NCBI RefSeq assembly: GCF_000014065.1
Contig: NC_008044.1
Location: forward strand, 1,387,501-1,451,500
Source of the DNA: Ruegeria sp. TM1040
GTDB taxonomy: Bacteria; Pseudomonadota; Alphaproteobacteria; Rhodobacterales; Rhodobacteraceae
Direction: 5' to 3'
DNA length: 64,000 nucleotides
How positions within the stretch are numbered: position 1 is the first letter of the stretch; every line of letters starts with the position of its first letter. Positions 8,732 through 15,190 of this stretch are shown here, piece after piece. A program made the position numbers and the translations under genes. The notes under the pieces are model-generated. The model was not told the origin of the DNA. It saw nothing but the letters and a program-made list of their open reading frames with translations, and made no database searches.

Positions 8732-9282
8732 GCACTGTCGGCCCCCTCTTCGGCCTCTTCGTCGTCCTCGTCGAGATCCGCCTCGGTAATTAGGTCCGTA
8801 TCTGCCAGCGCCTCAAGCACCTGGTCGACCTCATCCAGCAAAACCGCCTTGATCTGCGTTTCATCGCTTTCACCGATCAGGCGCCGCGCTGCACGGCTGG
8901 GCAGGACGTTGCGGATACCCGCGCGCACCTCGCCAAAGGCTTTCGCAAGGGCGCGGTCGAACTGCTCCACCGGCACCAACTCTTCCTTGGCCCGCGCGAG
9001 ATCAAGCTCTGCTTGTTCCGTTTCCGCTGCGAGCTTGCGCAATGTCAGTTCGTCTTTGGTCGCCATTCCGGTGTGGCTCGCCTGCGCCCGGATATCATCA
9101 TCGCGCCAGCTCCGAACCTCAGCTGTGTTGAATTTCCAAGCCCGGCCGCGCCCGCCACGCTGAACCACCGGGCAGCCGCGCCGAACCCACTCATCGACGG
9201 TCGGCAGCGACACGCCGTTGATATTGGCGAGTTCGGCCCGGTTTACTTCCTGACCCTTGCTTTTCTTATTTTTCTCAGCCAC
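8728..9282 (-). CDS. Terminase small subunit, Nu1-like
   Basis: A 184-residue protein of the Nu1 family (lambda Nu1 is 181). An N-terminal winged-helix/MerR-like HTH is clear (NRAELANINGVSLPTVDEWV, then GCPVVQRGGRGRAWKF), followed by a helical ELTLRKLAAETEQAELDLAR oligomerisation/terminase-interaction segment and a very acidic C-terminus (DLDEDDEEAEEGADSA). It recognises the packaging site and loads the large subunit. It ends 4 bases inside the large-subunit gene. The untranslated stretch upstream (9283-9454) is where a cos-type site would be expected, but no such site can be proved by reading. Confidence 0.9.
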   Translation of the reverse strand: MAEKNKKSKGQEVNRAELANINGVSLPTVDEWVRRGCPVVQRGGRGRAWKFNTAEVRSWRDDDIRAQASHTGMATKDELTLRKLAAETEQAELDLARAKEELVPVEQFDRALAKAFGEVRAGIRNVLPSRAARRLIGESDETQIKAVLLDEVDQVLEALADTDLITEADLDEDDEEAEEGADSA

Positions 9283-9454
9283 TTGCGCCCCCTAGTGACG
9301 ATTTTCAAACCCTGCCCGGCAACGCGTGCATTTTTACCTCCCCAAACCGCTTTATTGAAATTCATCAGGGAGTTGCGCGATCTATATAATAAACAACCCC
9401 TTCGCCCGGCGGCACGCACACATAAATTTCGGCGCATAGGCACACCCACAGACG

Positions 9455-9838
9455 TCACCCCCCGGGGAAGGACCCGCGAAAAGGCCTGGCGATAATGCCG
9501 AACAGCGCTCCGCCCATCTGCTGCGGTGTTGGCAGCAGCCAGCCGACAAGGGCCACCAGAAGCAACCATGCAGGCGGATCTTCGCGAACGATCACCGTCT
9601 CGACGTTCTCACTCCTGACCCGCGTATCGCCTGCGCTCAGTTCTACGCTGCGCGCCTGCACGTCCTCGATCCTCTGATCGCTGAACGTCGCCTGCCCGAC
9701 GGTCTGGGCATTGTTACGGCCTGCCTGGACGTTCGCCGCCACGCTGGGCCCGCCACCCAGCGCCCCGCCGACGAGACCCGCAACCTTCGCGCAGGACGCC
9801 AAAGCCGCACAGATCAGCAGGAGAGGCAGCAGCGGCAT
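9455..9838 (-). CDS. Predicted unimolecular spanin (lipobox plus C-terminal membrane helix)
   Basis: A 127-residue lysis protein if started at the ATG at 9838, which overlaps the endolysin stop as ATGA. A start 7 codons further up is possible but gives a worse signal peptide. It has a lipoprotein signal with lipobox LASC (Cys16), a periplasmic Ala/Gln/Arg/Glu segment, and a hydrophobic helix at about 89-104 (PAWLLLVALVGWLLP) followed by a short basic tail. An outer-membrane lipid anchor plus an inner-membrane C-terminal helix is the architecture of one-piece spanins such as T1 gp11, which fuse the two host membranes in lysis. Position right after the endolysin supports this. The function is predicted from architecture only. 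Confidence 0.65.
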   Translation of the reverse strand: MPLLPLLLICAALASCAKVAGLVGGALGGGPSVAANVQAGRNNAQTVGQATFSDQRIEDVQARSVELSAGDTRVRSENVETVIVREDPPAWLLLVALVGWLLPTPQQMGGALFGIIARPFRGSFPGG

Positions 9839-10566
9839 CAGGTCAGCCCCTTGAGGCACAGCGTTCGCTTGCTATCGGCCCGGCGATTGGCTAGCCCGCG
9901 CACCCGTTTGCCACCCGCGATCACCCAGCGGCGCAGTTCATCGCACGCGGCCCGGTGCTTACCAGCGTTTGCAAGGCGCATCATCGTCGACCGACAAACC
10001 GGGCCAGACCCAACATTGTATGCAAGCTCTAGCATGGAGGCCTGAACACCTGCCGGAATATTCGGGTTCGTCATGCAAGGACGGATCTCGGAATAAAATG
10101 CACGCACATCTTTCTCGAGCCGGTCGACGCATTCAGCCATAGTCGCAGTGTCACCGATCTGAACGCCGTGAGTATCGCCGAAACAGATCGTCGGCACACC
10201 CACGATATCGCGGTAGGCCTCAAGCCGCACACCTTCCCACTTGGCCACAAATGGCGATGCTAGAGCAATCACAAGCGCACCAGCGCCGACGCCCTTTACA
10301 AACCTCGTACTGGCCGCACCCGATGTGTCTTGCCAGAACTCGGACAATAGCTTGGACAGGCCCACTTGTGCGATCAGGCGCGCAGGAATAGCCAATGCGT
10401 TCACCGCTGCGGCCAACCCGGCAAAGATAAGGGGGTCGACACGAAGCAATCCGGGCGACACCAGCGACACAAATATGGGGAAAGCCGAGATCAAGCACGC
10501 AAGCGCAATGAGACGGATAGACCATGCACCCTTGAGCGTTTCTTTCCAATTTTGAATGAGTTGCAT
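9838..10566 (-). CDS. Endolysin (GH24 lysozyme) fused to an N-terminal multi-helix membrane domain
   Basis: A 242-residue peptidoglycan hydrolase. Residues 105-242 are a T4/P21-type lysozyme whose catalytic triad reads E111, D120 and T126 (KWEGVRLEAYRDIVGVPT), exactly the 9 and 15 residue spacing of T4 E11-D20-T26. Residues 15-67 carry two hydrophobic segments (IRLIALACLISAFPIFVSLV; PLIFAGLAAAVNALAIPARL) resembling small holin-like phage proteins, and residues 91-108 form a weakly hydrophobic Gly/Ala-rich helix like a SAR domain. The usual stand-alone membrane protein therefore appears fused to the enzyme. The spanin gene follows in ATGA overlap. Confidence 0.88.
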   Translation of the reverse strand: MQLIQNWKETLKGAWSIRLIALACLISAFPIFVSLVSPGLLRVDPLIFAGLAAAVNALAIPARLIAQVGLSKLLSEFWQDTSGAASTRFVKGVGAGALVIALASPFVAKWEGVRLEAYRDIVGVPTICFGDTHGVQIGDTATMAECVDRLEKDVRAFYSEIRPCMTNPNIPAGVQASMLELAYNVGSGPVCRSTMMRLANAGKHRAACDELRRWVIAGGKRVRGLANRRADSKRTLCLKGLT

Positions 10567-10608
10567 TGCAAAGCTCTCCTTTCGCCCCAGAACAGGGCAT
10601 TGCCCCTG

Positions 10609-10845
10609 TTATCTACGGTGAAGGATCTCGCGGATCTCGCGAACGTCTTTACGGACCTCCGAAAAGGCCTCGCGATCCTCGTCGCGCTGCTTGTCACGCG
10701 CCTCGAGTGACTGCTGCAGCATTTCGATCTGTTTCTGATTGGTGAAGATCCTACGCACCAACCAAACACCGCCCGAAGCCGCTCCGGTGATCGCAGTCAC
10801 AAATAGCCCGGTGGATGCCTGTTCAATGCGTTCGATAAGCGACAT
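10609..10845 (-). CDS. Small membrane protein with coiled coil, possible holin or antiholin
   Basis: A 78-residue protein with one predicted transmembrane segment near the N-terminus (about 12-32, GLFVTAITGAASGGVWLVRR) and a charged coiled-coil tail (QKQIEMLQQSLEARDKQRDE). It is the first gene of the leftward lysis/packaging transcript and lies 42 bases before the endolysin fusion. Many phages keep a holin or pinholin in this slot, but the single helix and long cytoplasmic coiled coil do not identify a specific holin class. The lysis role is inferred from location. Confidence 0.55.
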   Translation of the reverse strand: MSLIERIEQASTGLFVTAITGAASGGVWLVRRIFTNQKQIEMLQQSLEARDKQRDEDREAFSEVRKDVREIREILHRR

Positions 10846-10957
10846 GCGCGCGACCCTCAGCCCGTTTTCGGCAAGGTCGCGCGTTTAGGGCGCGGGTTCC
10901 TCTGGCGGTTTTGCCATCAACACTTCTCGGCAGTCCTGTCAGTGAGTCCCGCCTGCA

Positions 10958-10985
10958 TTGACGCGATATCGGCTCACAATAGAAT
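10958..10985 (+). promoter_or_regulatory. Candidate sigma70-type promoter for the rightward cargo genes
   Basis: A TTGACG -35 element at 10958-10963 is separated by 16 bases from TAGAAT at 10980-10985, about 100 bases upstream of the gene at 11093 and pointing at it. The surrounding 10986-11090 is markedly AT-rich compared with the phage structural genes. This is the only obvious promoter in the 247-base divergent gap between the leftward lysis genes and the rightward cargo pair. Confidence 0.45.
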
Positions 10986-11092
10986 TTGCTTCTAAACAAT
11001 AATAGCGTGGAGTTTGGAGGTTTTATTCCCTAACATAAAACTCCCCAATAGAATGTCGCAACCGGTGTGATTGGTGTGAATGAGGATTTCGT

Positions 11093-11695
11093 GTGAGCAA
11101 AGAGATTATTAATATAAGTAACTTAGCATCCGTTGACGAAACAGAGCTAGTCCTCGTGCAGAGTATGGTTGCTGAGCTATTCGGTGAACCGCATCAACTT
11201 GTAAATCTTCAGGGAGCTTATTTCGGGCCTCGTCGATATCCACACACGGTCTATCTATCTGAGGCGGATCGATTTTGTGTGGCGATTTTAATTCCTAGTC
11301 ACCAAGCTGATAAGCTTGCTTTCCGCGTCGCGCATCTCTCGCACGAACTAGTACACTGCTTGAACCCTAATGGATGGCCCTCCAAGGCGACAATACTCGA
11401 AGAAGGGCTCGCAGAGCACGCGAAAGTCTATATATCGCGTGTGATGTACGAGGGCTTTCCTCAACTCGGTGCTAACATACAGACGTATGGTGCATACCAA
11501 GAAGCATTTGATCGGATCGAGGATCTAATCAAATACGAAGGTCTTAAAGGTTTTTATAGTGGAATTAGAAAACTGAGAGAAGACACATGCCGTCCGTTCG
11601 CGGAGATCAAAGCAGAAGATTTGAAGAAGGTGTTCTTGAACACACCTGTCGAACTCTTGGAACTTCTAAGTCAGCCATTTCGCGAGTTAGATTAG
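11093..11695 (+). CDS. Putative zinc metalloprotease-like cargo protein (HExxH)
   Basis: A 200-residue protein starting at a GTG preceded by GAGGA. It has an HELVH zinc-binding motif at residues 84-88 and an EEGLAEH segment at 103-109. The latter resembles the NEGLA-type third-ligand glutamate of HExxH-plus-Glu metallopeptidases. No signal peptide or membrane helix is visible, so it is probably cytoplasmic. The gene is AT-rich and points opposite to the flanking phage operons, as expected of lysogenic cargo (a moron). The gene at 11740 follows on the same strand. Protease activity is predicted from the motif; the family could not be named. Confidence 0.6.
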   Translation: MSKEIINISNLASVDETELVLVQSMVAELFGEPHQLVNLQGAYFGPRRYPHTVYLSEADRFCVAILIPSHQADKLAFRVAHLSHELVHCLNPNGWPSKATILEEGLAEHAKVYISRVMYEGFPQLGANIQTYGAYQEAFDRIEDLIKYEGLKGFYSGIRKLREDTCRPFAEIKAEDLKKVFLNTPVELLELLSQPFRELD

Positions 11696-11739
11696 TCTCC
11701 TTTATCCCCGCCCCGGTTCTGCTGATGTGAGAATAAAAA

Positions 11740-12093
11740 ATGAAGCGTGACGACGACTACATTAGAAGAATGTTGTTAGCTTTAGAGCTCGCTGACGACC
11801 CCTACCTTGCAGCCAGTCAAGAGACCAACAGCATGTCTGCAAGCGAGGTGAAGAAAAACTATCATATCGCTCTTTTGTGTGATGCTGGTTTCATGAAACG
11901 TCACTCTGAAACACGTTTTCGAATGACAAACCAAGGGCACGATTATGTTTTATCCATCGAAGACGATGGCGTTTGGGATCAAACCAAGAAGAGTGCTGCC
12001 CAGGTTGGGGGTGTTGCTCTTGGCCTGATGAAAGATATAGCGCTTGGCTATGTAAAGCAGAAGTTAGTTGGGCTAGGGATACCTGTTGAGTAG
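11740..12093 (+). CDS. DUF2513-like protein
   Basis: A 117-residue protein beginning MKRDDDYIRRMLLALE, the typical opening of the DUF2513 family. It continues through a winged-helix-like region (YHIALLCDAGFM, then RFRMTNQGHDYVLSI). DUF2513 proteins are small, common in phages and mobile elements, and without established function. Here the C-terminal 30 residues (QVGGVALGLMKDIALGYVKQ) form an amphipathic or weakly hydrophobic helix. It lies 44 bases after the metalloprotease-like gene, has the same low GC, and may share its transcript. Confidence 0.65.
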   Translation: MKRDDDYIRRMLLALELADDPYLAASQETNSMSASEVKKNYHIALLCDAGFMKRHSETRFRMTNQGHDYVLSIEDDGVWDQTKKSAAQVGGVALGLMKDIALGYVKQKLVGLGIPVE

Positions 12094-12174
12094 GGACTAA
12101 ACGGCCCCCAAAGTCTGGGATACAAATCTGGTTTCAGTTAGAGAAATCATAAAAGAGTACAGGCACTACCGCCT

Positions 12175-12723
12175 TCAACTGCAGTTTACTCGCGATGTGA
12201 TGCTGCTCCCACGTTCTAGGTCAATGAACTCGAAGCGACAGCTCTCGTTGCCAAACTCGATATCGATATGTTGGCCGATTGTCGGCCAAGCATTGACTTC
12301 AGCGGGCGCGCCATCGACCTGTACGAACATCGCACTCCCGGAGTTCGTATCCTCGAAAACTAGAAGGCGGCTGACACCATTAGGAGCGATAAAGTCGTAA
12401 GCTACGTTTTGCTCAAAGGTTCTAAGCCCTTGGAAGCTACGTGGCACAAAGGGAAGCTGATCGTTGTCACCTGTTGTAATCGTTCGTGCGATTTGCGTTT
12501 CCAGTGACTGAAGCCGTTGCTTGAGTGCCTCGCTTTCATCTTCCGTCAACGCTAGGCTCAGTCCGTCAAGTGCGGATGAAAGACTTCCAACACTTTCGAT
12601 CAAGTCGGGTGGGGATTCGATTGCAAGCTTACCCGGATAGAAAAGAGAATACGCTCCAATACTTGCTGCTACAGCTGTTCCGACACCACCCAAAAAAGAG
12701 CCGAAGTTTTTAATACGCGACAT
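12175..12723 (-). CDS. Membrane-anchored phage cargo protein, unknown
   Basis: A 182-residue protein with an N-terminal membrane anchor (GSFLGGVGTAVAASIGAYSL), a short helical region (ALDGLSLALTEDESEALKQR) and a C-terminal beta-rich domain ending in SSITSRVNCS. It converges with the DUF2513 gene and has similar low GC, so it belongs to the same cargo patch. The topology (anchor in the inner membrane, soluble domain probably outside) would suit a superinfection-exclusion or envelope-modifying protein. That is a guess from topology; no family is recognised. Confidence 0.5.
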   Translation of the reverse strand: MSRIKNFGSFLGGVGTAVAASIGAYSLFYPGKLAIESPPDLIESVGSLSSALDGLSLALTEDESEALKQRLQSLETQIARTITTGDNDQLPFVPRSFQGLRTFEQNVAYDFIAPNGVSRLLVFEDTNSGSAMFVQVDGAPAEVNAWPTIGQHIDIEFGNESCRFEFIDLERGSSITSRVNCS

Positions 12724-12905
12724 ACGGAGCTCCTAGAAAATACGAAAAGGCCGACTTATCAAGTTTTTCAATCTTTGATGTACGCAAAAACCAACTCACG
12801 CAGGCTCGCACGTCCACCACAGTGCCGATCTCAATGCCTTCTGTAAAGTACCAGATAGGGCTCGAACTCGCTGCAGTCCAAGGCGAATAGTGCTTGTTTT
12901 GATAG

Positions 12906-13466
12906 CTACCCTAGCCTCTTGCGCCAGTACTCGCCCTGATCTAACAGCCCCTGCGCGGTCTTGATCTCGACGCCCATTTCTTGCGCGATCTCGGCAATGG
13001 ATGCGCCTGCGTCCCACTGGCGCAACGCATGGTCAGCCATGTACGCCTTGCGAAGCCCGTGGCAGCTCGGAAGCTCGAGGATACAGTTCGCATGGCTGTG
13101 ACTGAGCTTTTGCGCCGCCTCGATGCCGATCATGGTGGCGATCCGGTGGTCCTCGGGGATGCTGCCCGGGACGTAAAGCTGTCGCCGCCATTTCCGCGCG
13201 CCTGTCGCCCGGGTGCCCTCTACCAGACGCACCGCATTGCGCCGGCCGATTACCTCCGCGATCTCCTGGACGCTCTCGGGCAGCGGCACGTTGCGGCCCC
13301 GGCCTGCGGCAAACTCCGCCAGCGGATAGCGCACGACTGCGGGTAGATCGGGCTGATAGAGCGCAGGAACCGAGGCCGAGGCTTTGCGCTGCCCGGAGCG
13401 CTGCGCCTGATCGAGCAGTTTGCGCAGGTTCGCCACCTCGTGTTTCAGGTCCTCGACTACGCCCAT
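12906..13466 (-). CDS. Mor-like transcriptional regulator
   Basis: A 186-residue protein. A short coiled coil (LKHEVANLRKLLDQAQ) is followed by two units that resemble the Mor/C activator fold: IAEVIGRRNAVRLVEG with RRQLYVPGSIPEDHR, then IGIEAAQKLSHSH with CILELPSCHGLRK. A C-terminal helix-turn-helix follows (WDAGASIAEIAQEMGVEIKT). Mor-family proteins activate middle/late phage promoters in Mu-like phages. It is the last gene of the leftward early block, a typical site for a late-gene activator. Similarity is by pattern only. Confidence 0.55.
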   Translation of the reverse strand: MGVVEDLKHEVANLRKLLDQAQRSGQRKASASVPALYQPDLPAVVRYPLAEFAAGRGRNVPLPESVQEIAEVIGRRNAVRLVEGTRATGARKWRRQLYVPGSIPEDHRIATMIGIEAAQKLSHSHANCILELPSCHGLRKAYMADHALRQWDAGASIAEIAQEMGVEIKTAQGLLDQGEYWRKRLG

Positions 13467-13469
13467 GAC

Positions 13470-13883
13470 TTAGCCCTTTGCTCGCGTGACTAGGATCTCC
13501 ATGCCTTGTGCGGCCAAAATCGCTTTCTTAAGCTTGAACGCTTCCGTTTCATGGCCTTTGCGATCCTCGATCACAGTCACGCCGAGGCGATTGTCGACAT
13601 AAACAAAATCTGCGCGATAGACGCGCTGCTTGGCCCCGCCGTCGGTCATGATCGGCCCGTCTCGCCCGATCAGCCCGATCTCGACCTGACGCCGCAAGCC
13701 GCAGATCTCGCCCGCCGCCTGTAGCAGCTTCAATTCTTCCCAACGCTCAGCCTCGGTCTTGCTGTCGTGAGTGATCCCGTCGGCGGTAGTCGTGCGCTTC
13801 GTGCCGCGCACCCGGCGCCGGTCCTCGACGGTGGTGGCCTGATGGGCGTCCCGATATTCCTCGGCTGTCATGCGTTCTGTCAC
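13470..13883 (-). CDS. DUF1064-type phage endonuclease-like protein
   Basis: A 137-residue protein from the GTG at 13883, which overlaps the upstream stop as GTGA and follows AAGGGGG. An ATG four codons later is the alternative start. The core has the PD-(D/E)XK-like layout of DUF1064: a helix with DSKTEAERWEELKLLQAAGE, the strand-turn YRADFVYVDNRLGVTVIEDR containing the D...E pair, and KGHETEAFKLKKAI. Such proteins are probable Holliday-junction or recombination nucleases of phage replication modules. An open frame extends further upstream but lies inside the neighbouring gene. Confidence 0.7.
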   Translation of the reverse strand: MTERMTAEEYRDAHQATTVEDRRRVRGTKRTTTADGITHDSKTEAERWEELKLLQAAGEICGLRRQVEIGLIGRDGPIMTDGGAKQRVYRADFVYVDNRLGVTVIEDRKGHETEAFKLKKAILAAQGMEILVTRAKG

Positions 13884-14308
13884 TGCGTCCCCCTTCTCTC
13901 TTTGGCTTCTGCCTCCATCCGCTCTCGCAGATCTTGTTCGAAGAACTGCGCGAGAGAGATCGTCTGAACCCACCCGCCTGTTTTGCCCGTGTCGGTACAG
14001 CCTGACCGGCGCGGCAAGCCCATCACCCCTGCACGCGTCCCAATCGCTGAGCGGTGAGAATATCCGAAGTGTTCTGCCATTTCCGTCGAGTTGACACCGG
14101 CGAGCCACATCCGGCGAAACGTCTCGTTATCACAGAGCTGTTTGCGCACTTTCGCGCGGCTCGGCAGCCCAAGTGTTCGGGCTTTGTAGCTGACGGCCTG
14201 ACGCGTCACGCCCAGCGCCTGAGCGATGCGCTCTGTTGGAATATCCTTGCGAGCCCAAAGCGGCGCAAGAGATTCACGGGTGATGTTCTTTAGTGGGCGC
14301 TCCGTCAT
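13880..14308 (-). CDS. Tandem helix-turn-helix DNA-binding phage protein
   Basis: A 142-residue protein from the ATG at 14308, preceded by GGGGTGA. An ATG 8 codons upstream would overlap the previous gene by 19 bases. It carries two similar HTH units: IPTERIAQALGVTRQAVSYK followed by ARTLGLPSR, and NSTEMAEHFGYSHRSAIGTR followed by AGVMGLPRR. The GLPxR endings recall GcrA-type DNA-binding repeats. A charged helix closes the protein. It lies in the leftward replication operon with overlaps at both ends. A regulator role is inferred; its target is unknown. Confidence 0.6.
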   Translation of the reverse strand: MTERPLKNITRESLAPLWARKDIPTERIAQALGVTRQAVSYKARTLGLPSRAKVRKQLCDNETFRRMWLAGVNSTEMAEHFGYSHRSAIGTRAGVMGLPRRSGCTDTGKTGGWVQTISLAQFFEQDLRERMEAEAKERRGTQ

Positions 14309-14313
14309 AGTTG

Positions 14314-14898
14314 TCACCCCATTCCCAAGCATTCTTTATAGAGTGCGAGAACGGCCTCTTCCTCGGCGATGTCATCGGCGTCGCGTTTGCGCAGGGCGAT
14401 CAGCTTTCTCAATACCTTGACGTCATATCCCCGGCCTTTGGCCTCGGCCATGACCTCTTTCTGTTGCTCAGCAATGGCCTTCTTCTCTTCTTCCAGGCGC
14501 TCGAAGCGTTCCACAAACTGCCGGAGCTCGCTCGCTGTGGCGCGATATGCGGCACTCTCTGCCCCCTCCCGGACGGCCCTATCCGCCTCGGTCTCCCGCA
14601 TCGGAAGGGAACTCACCTTCGAGGCTTGGGTCGCAGCCATTTCAAACAACCGCTCTGGTACCTCTGTCGCGACTATCTCACGGCGTCCGACGTGATCATG
14701 GACAGTCACAACGCCCAGCGCTTCCAATGCCTCAAGCAACCGCGCTGCCTTGTTGTATCCGATGGCCAGGGAGCGCTGCACATAGGAGGTGCTGGCCTTC
14801 TGGTCCTCAATGAGGATCTGTGCGGCCTTGGCGAGCAATGGGAAGTCGACTGGCGTCTTGCTGAGTTCCGCGCAAACGTCAGAGGCTTGATCAACCAC
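14314..14898 (-). CDS. Fusion of FtsK-gamma winged helix and GapR-like (DUF2312) domain
   Basis: A 194-residue protein with two recognisable DNA-binding modules. Residues about 18-65 (LLAKAAQILIEDQKASTSYV, then QRSLAIGYNKAARLLEALEA) match the gamma winged-helix domain that lets FtsK/SpoIIIE read oriented chromosomal motifs. Residues about 122-192 (ASELRQFVERFERLEEEKKA, AEAKGRGYDVKVLRKLIALR, EEEAVLALYKECLG) match GapR/DUF2312, the alphaproteobacterial protein that clamps overtwisted DNA ahead of replication forks. A linker of about 55 residues joins them. It lies in the phage replication operon, 130 bases downstream of the predicted initiator's end. Each domain call is strong; the combined function is inferred. 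Confidence 0.85.
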   Translation of the reverse strand: MVDQASDVCAELSKTPVDFPLLAKAAQILIEDQKASTSYVQRSLAIGYNKAARLLEALEALGVVTVHDHVGRREIVATEVPERLFEMAATQASKVSSLPMRETEADRAVREGAESAAYRATASELRQFVERFERLEEEKKAIAEQQKEVMAEAKGRGYDVKVLRKLIALRKRDADDIAEEEAVLALYKECLGMG

Positions 14899-15190
14899 GG
14901 CGTTTCCTTTCCTGTTCAGCCTTGAGGCGCTGTCCTGCGAATTTGAGGGCGCTTGCCATGTCTCCGGCGTGCGGGTGCTGTTGAGGTTTCCGGCTAAGCC
15001 AGTTTTGAGTTCGATAGGCTTCGCGGATCTCGTCGAGAGAGTTGAACCGCGTTTGCCGGTCGATAGTCTGCAACGGTCCCTTGCTGGGTTGCGGGGCGCG
15101 GATCACGCAATCGCCCAGTGCGAGATCGACGGTCACGACCACAGCTCCAAAGCGGTGGCCATGGGTGTCGGGGTCAGCATGGTTGCTCAT
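14891..15190 (-). CDS. Small phage protein, unknown
   Basis: A 99-residue protein in the replication operon, overlapping the initiator gene by 4 bases upstream and the FtsK-gamma/GapR gene by 8 bases downstream. It has a beta-rich N-terminal half (RFGAVVVTVDLALGDCVIRA) and a basic helical end (LKFAGQRLKAEQERKRRG). No family is recognised. The tight overlaps on both sides make it very likely to be expressed and to belong to the replication or genome-handling module. Confidence 0.6.
   Translation of the reverse strand: MSNHADPDTHGHRFGAVVVTVDLALGDCVIRAPQPSKGPLQTIDRQTRFNSLDEIREAYRTQNWLSRKPQQHPHAGDMASALKFAGQRLKAEQERKRRG

Noticed and set aside
9283-9454. Possible cos site upstream of the small terminase gene
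   Set aside because: The location is right for a cos-type packaging site, but no repeat set or nicking palindrome could be recognised by eye.
11093-12093. Classic toxin-antitoxin reading of the cargo pair
   Set aside because: The first protein is far too large for a typical toxin, and neither protein has a recognised toxin or antitoxin domain.
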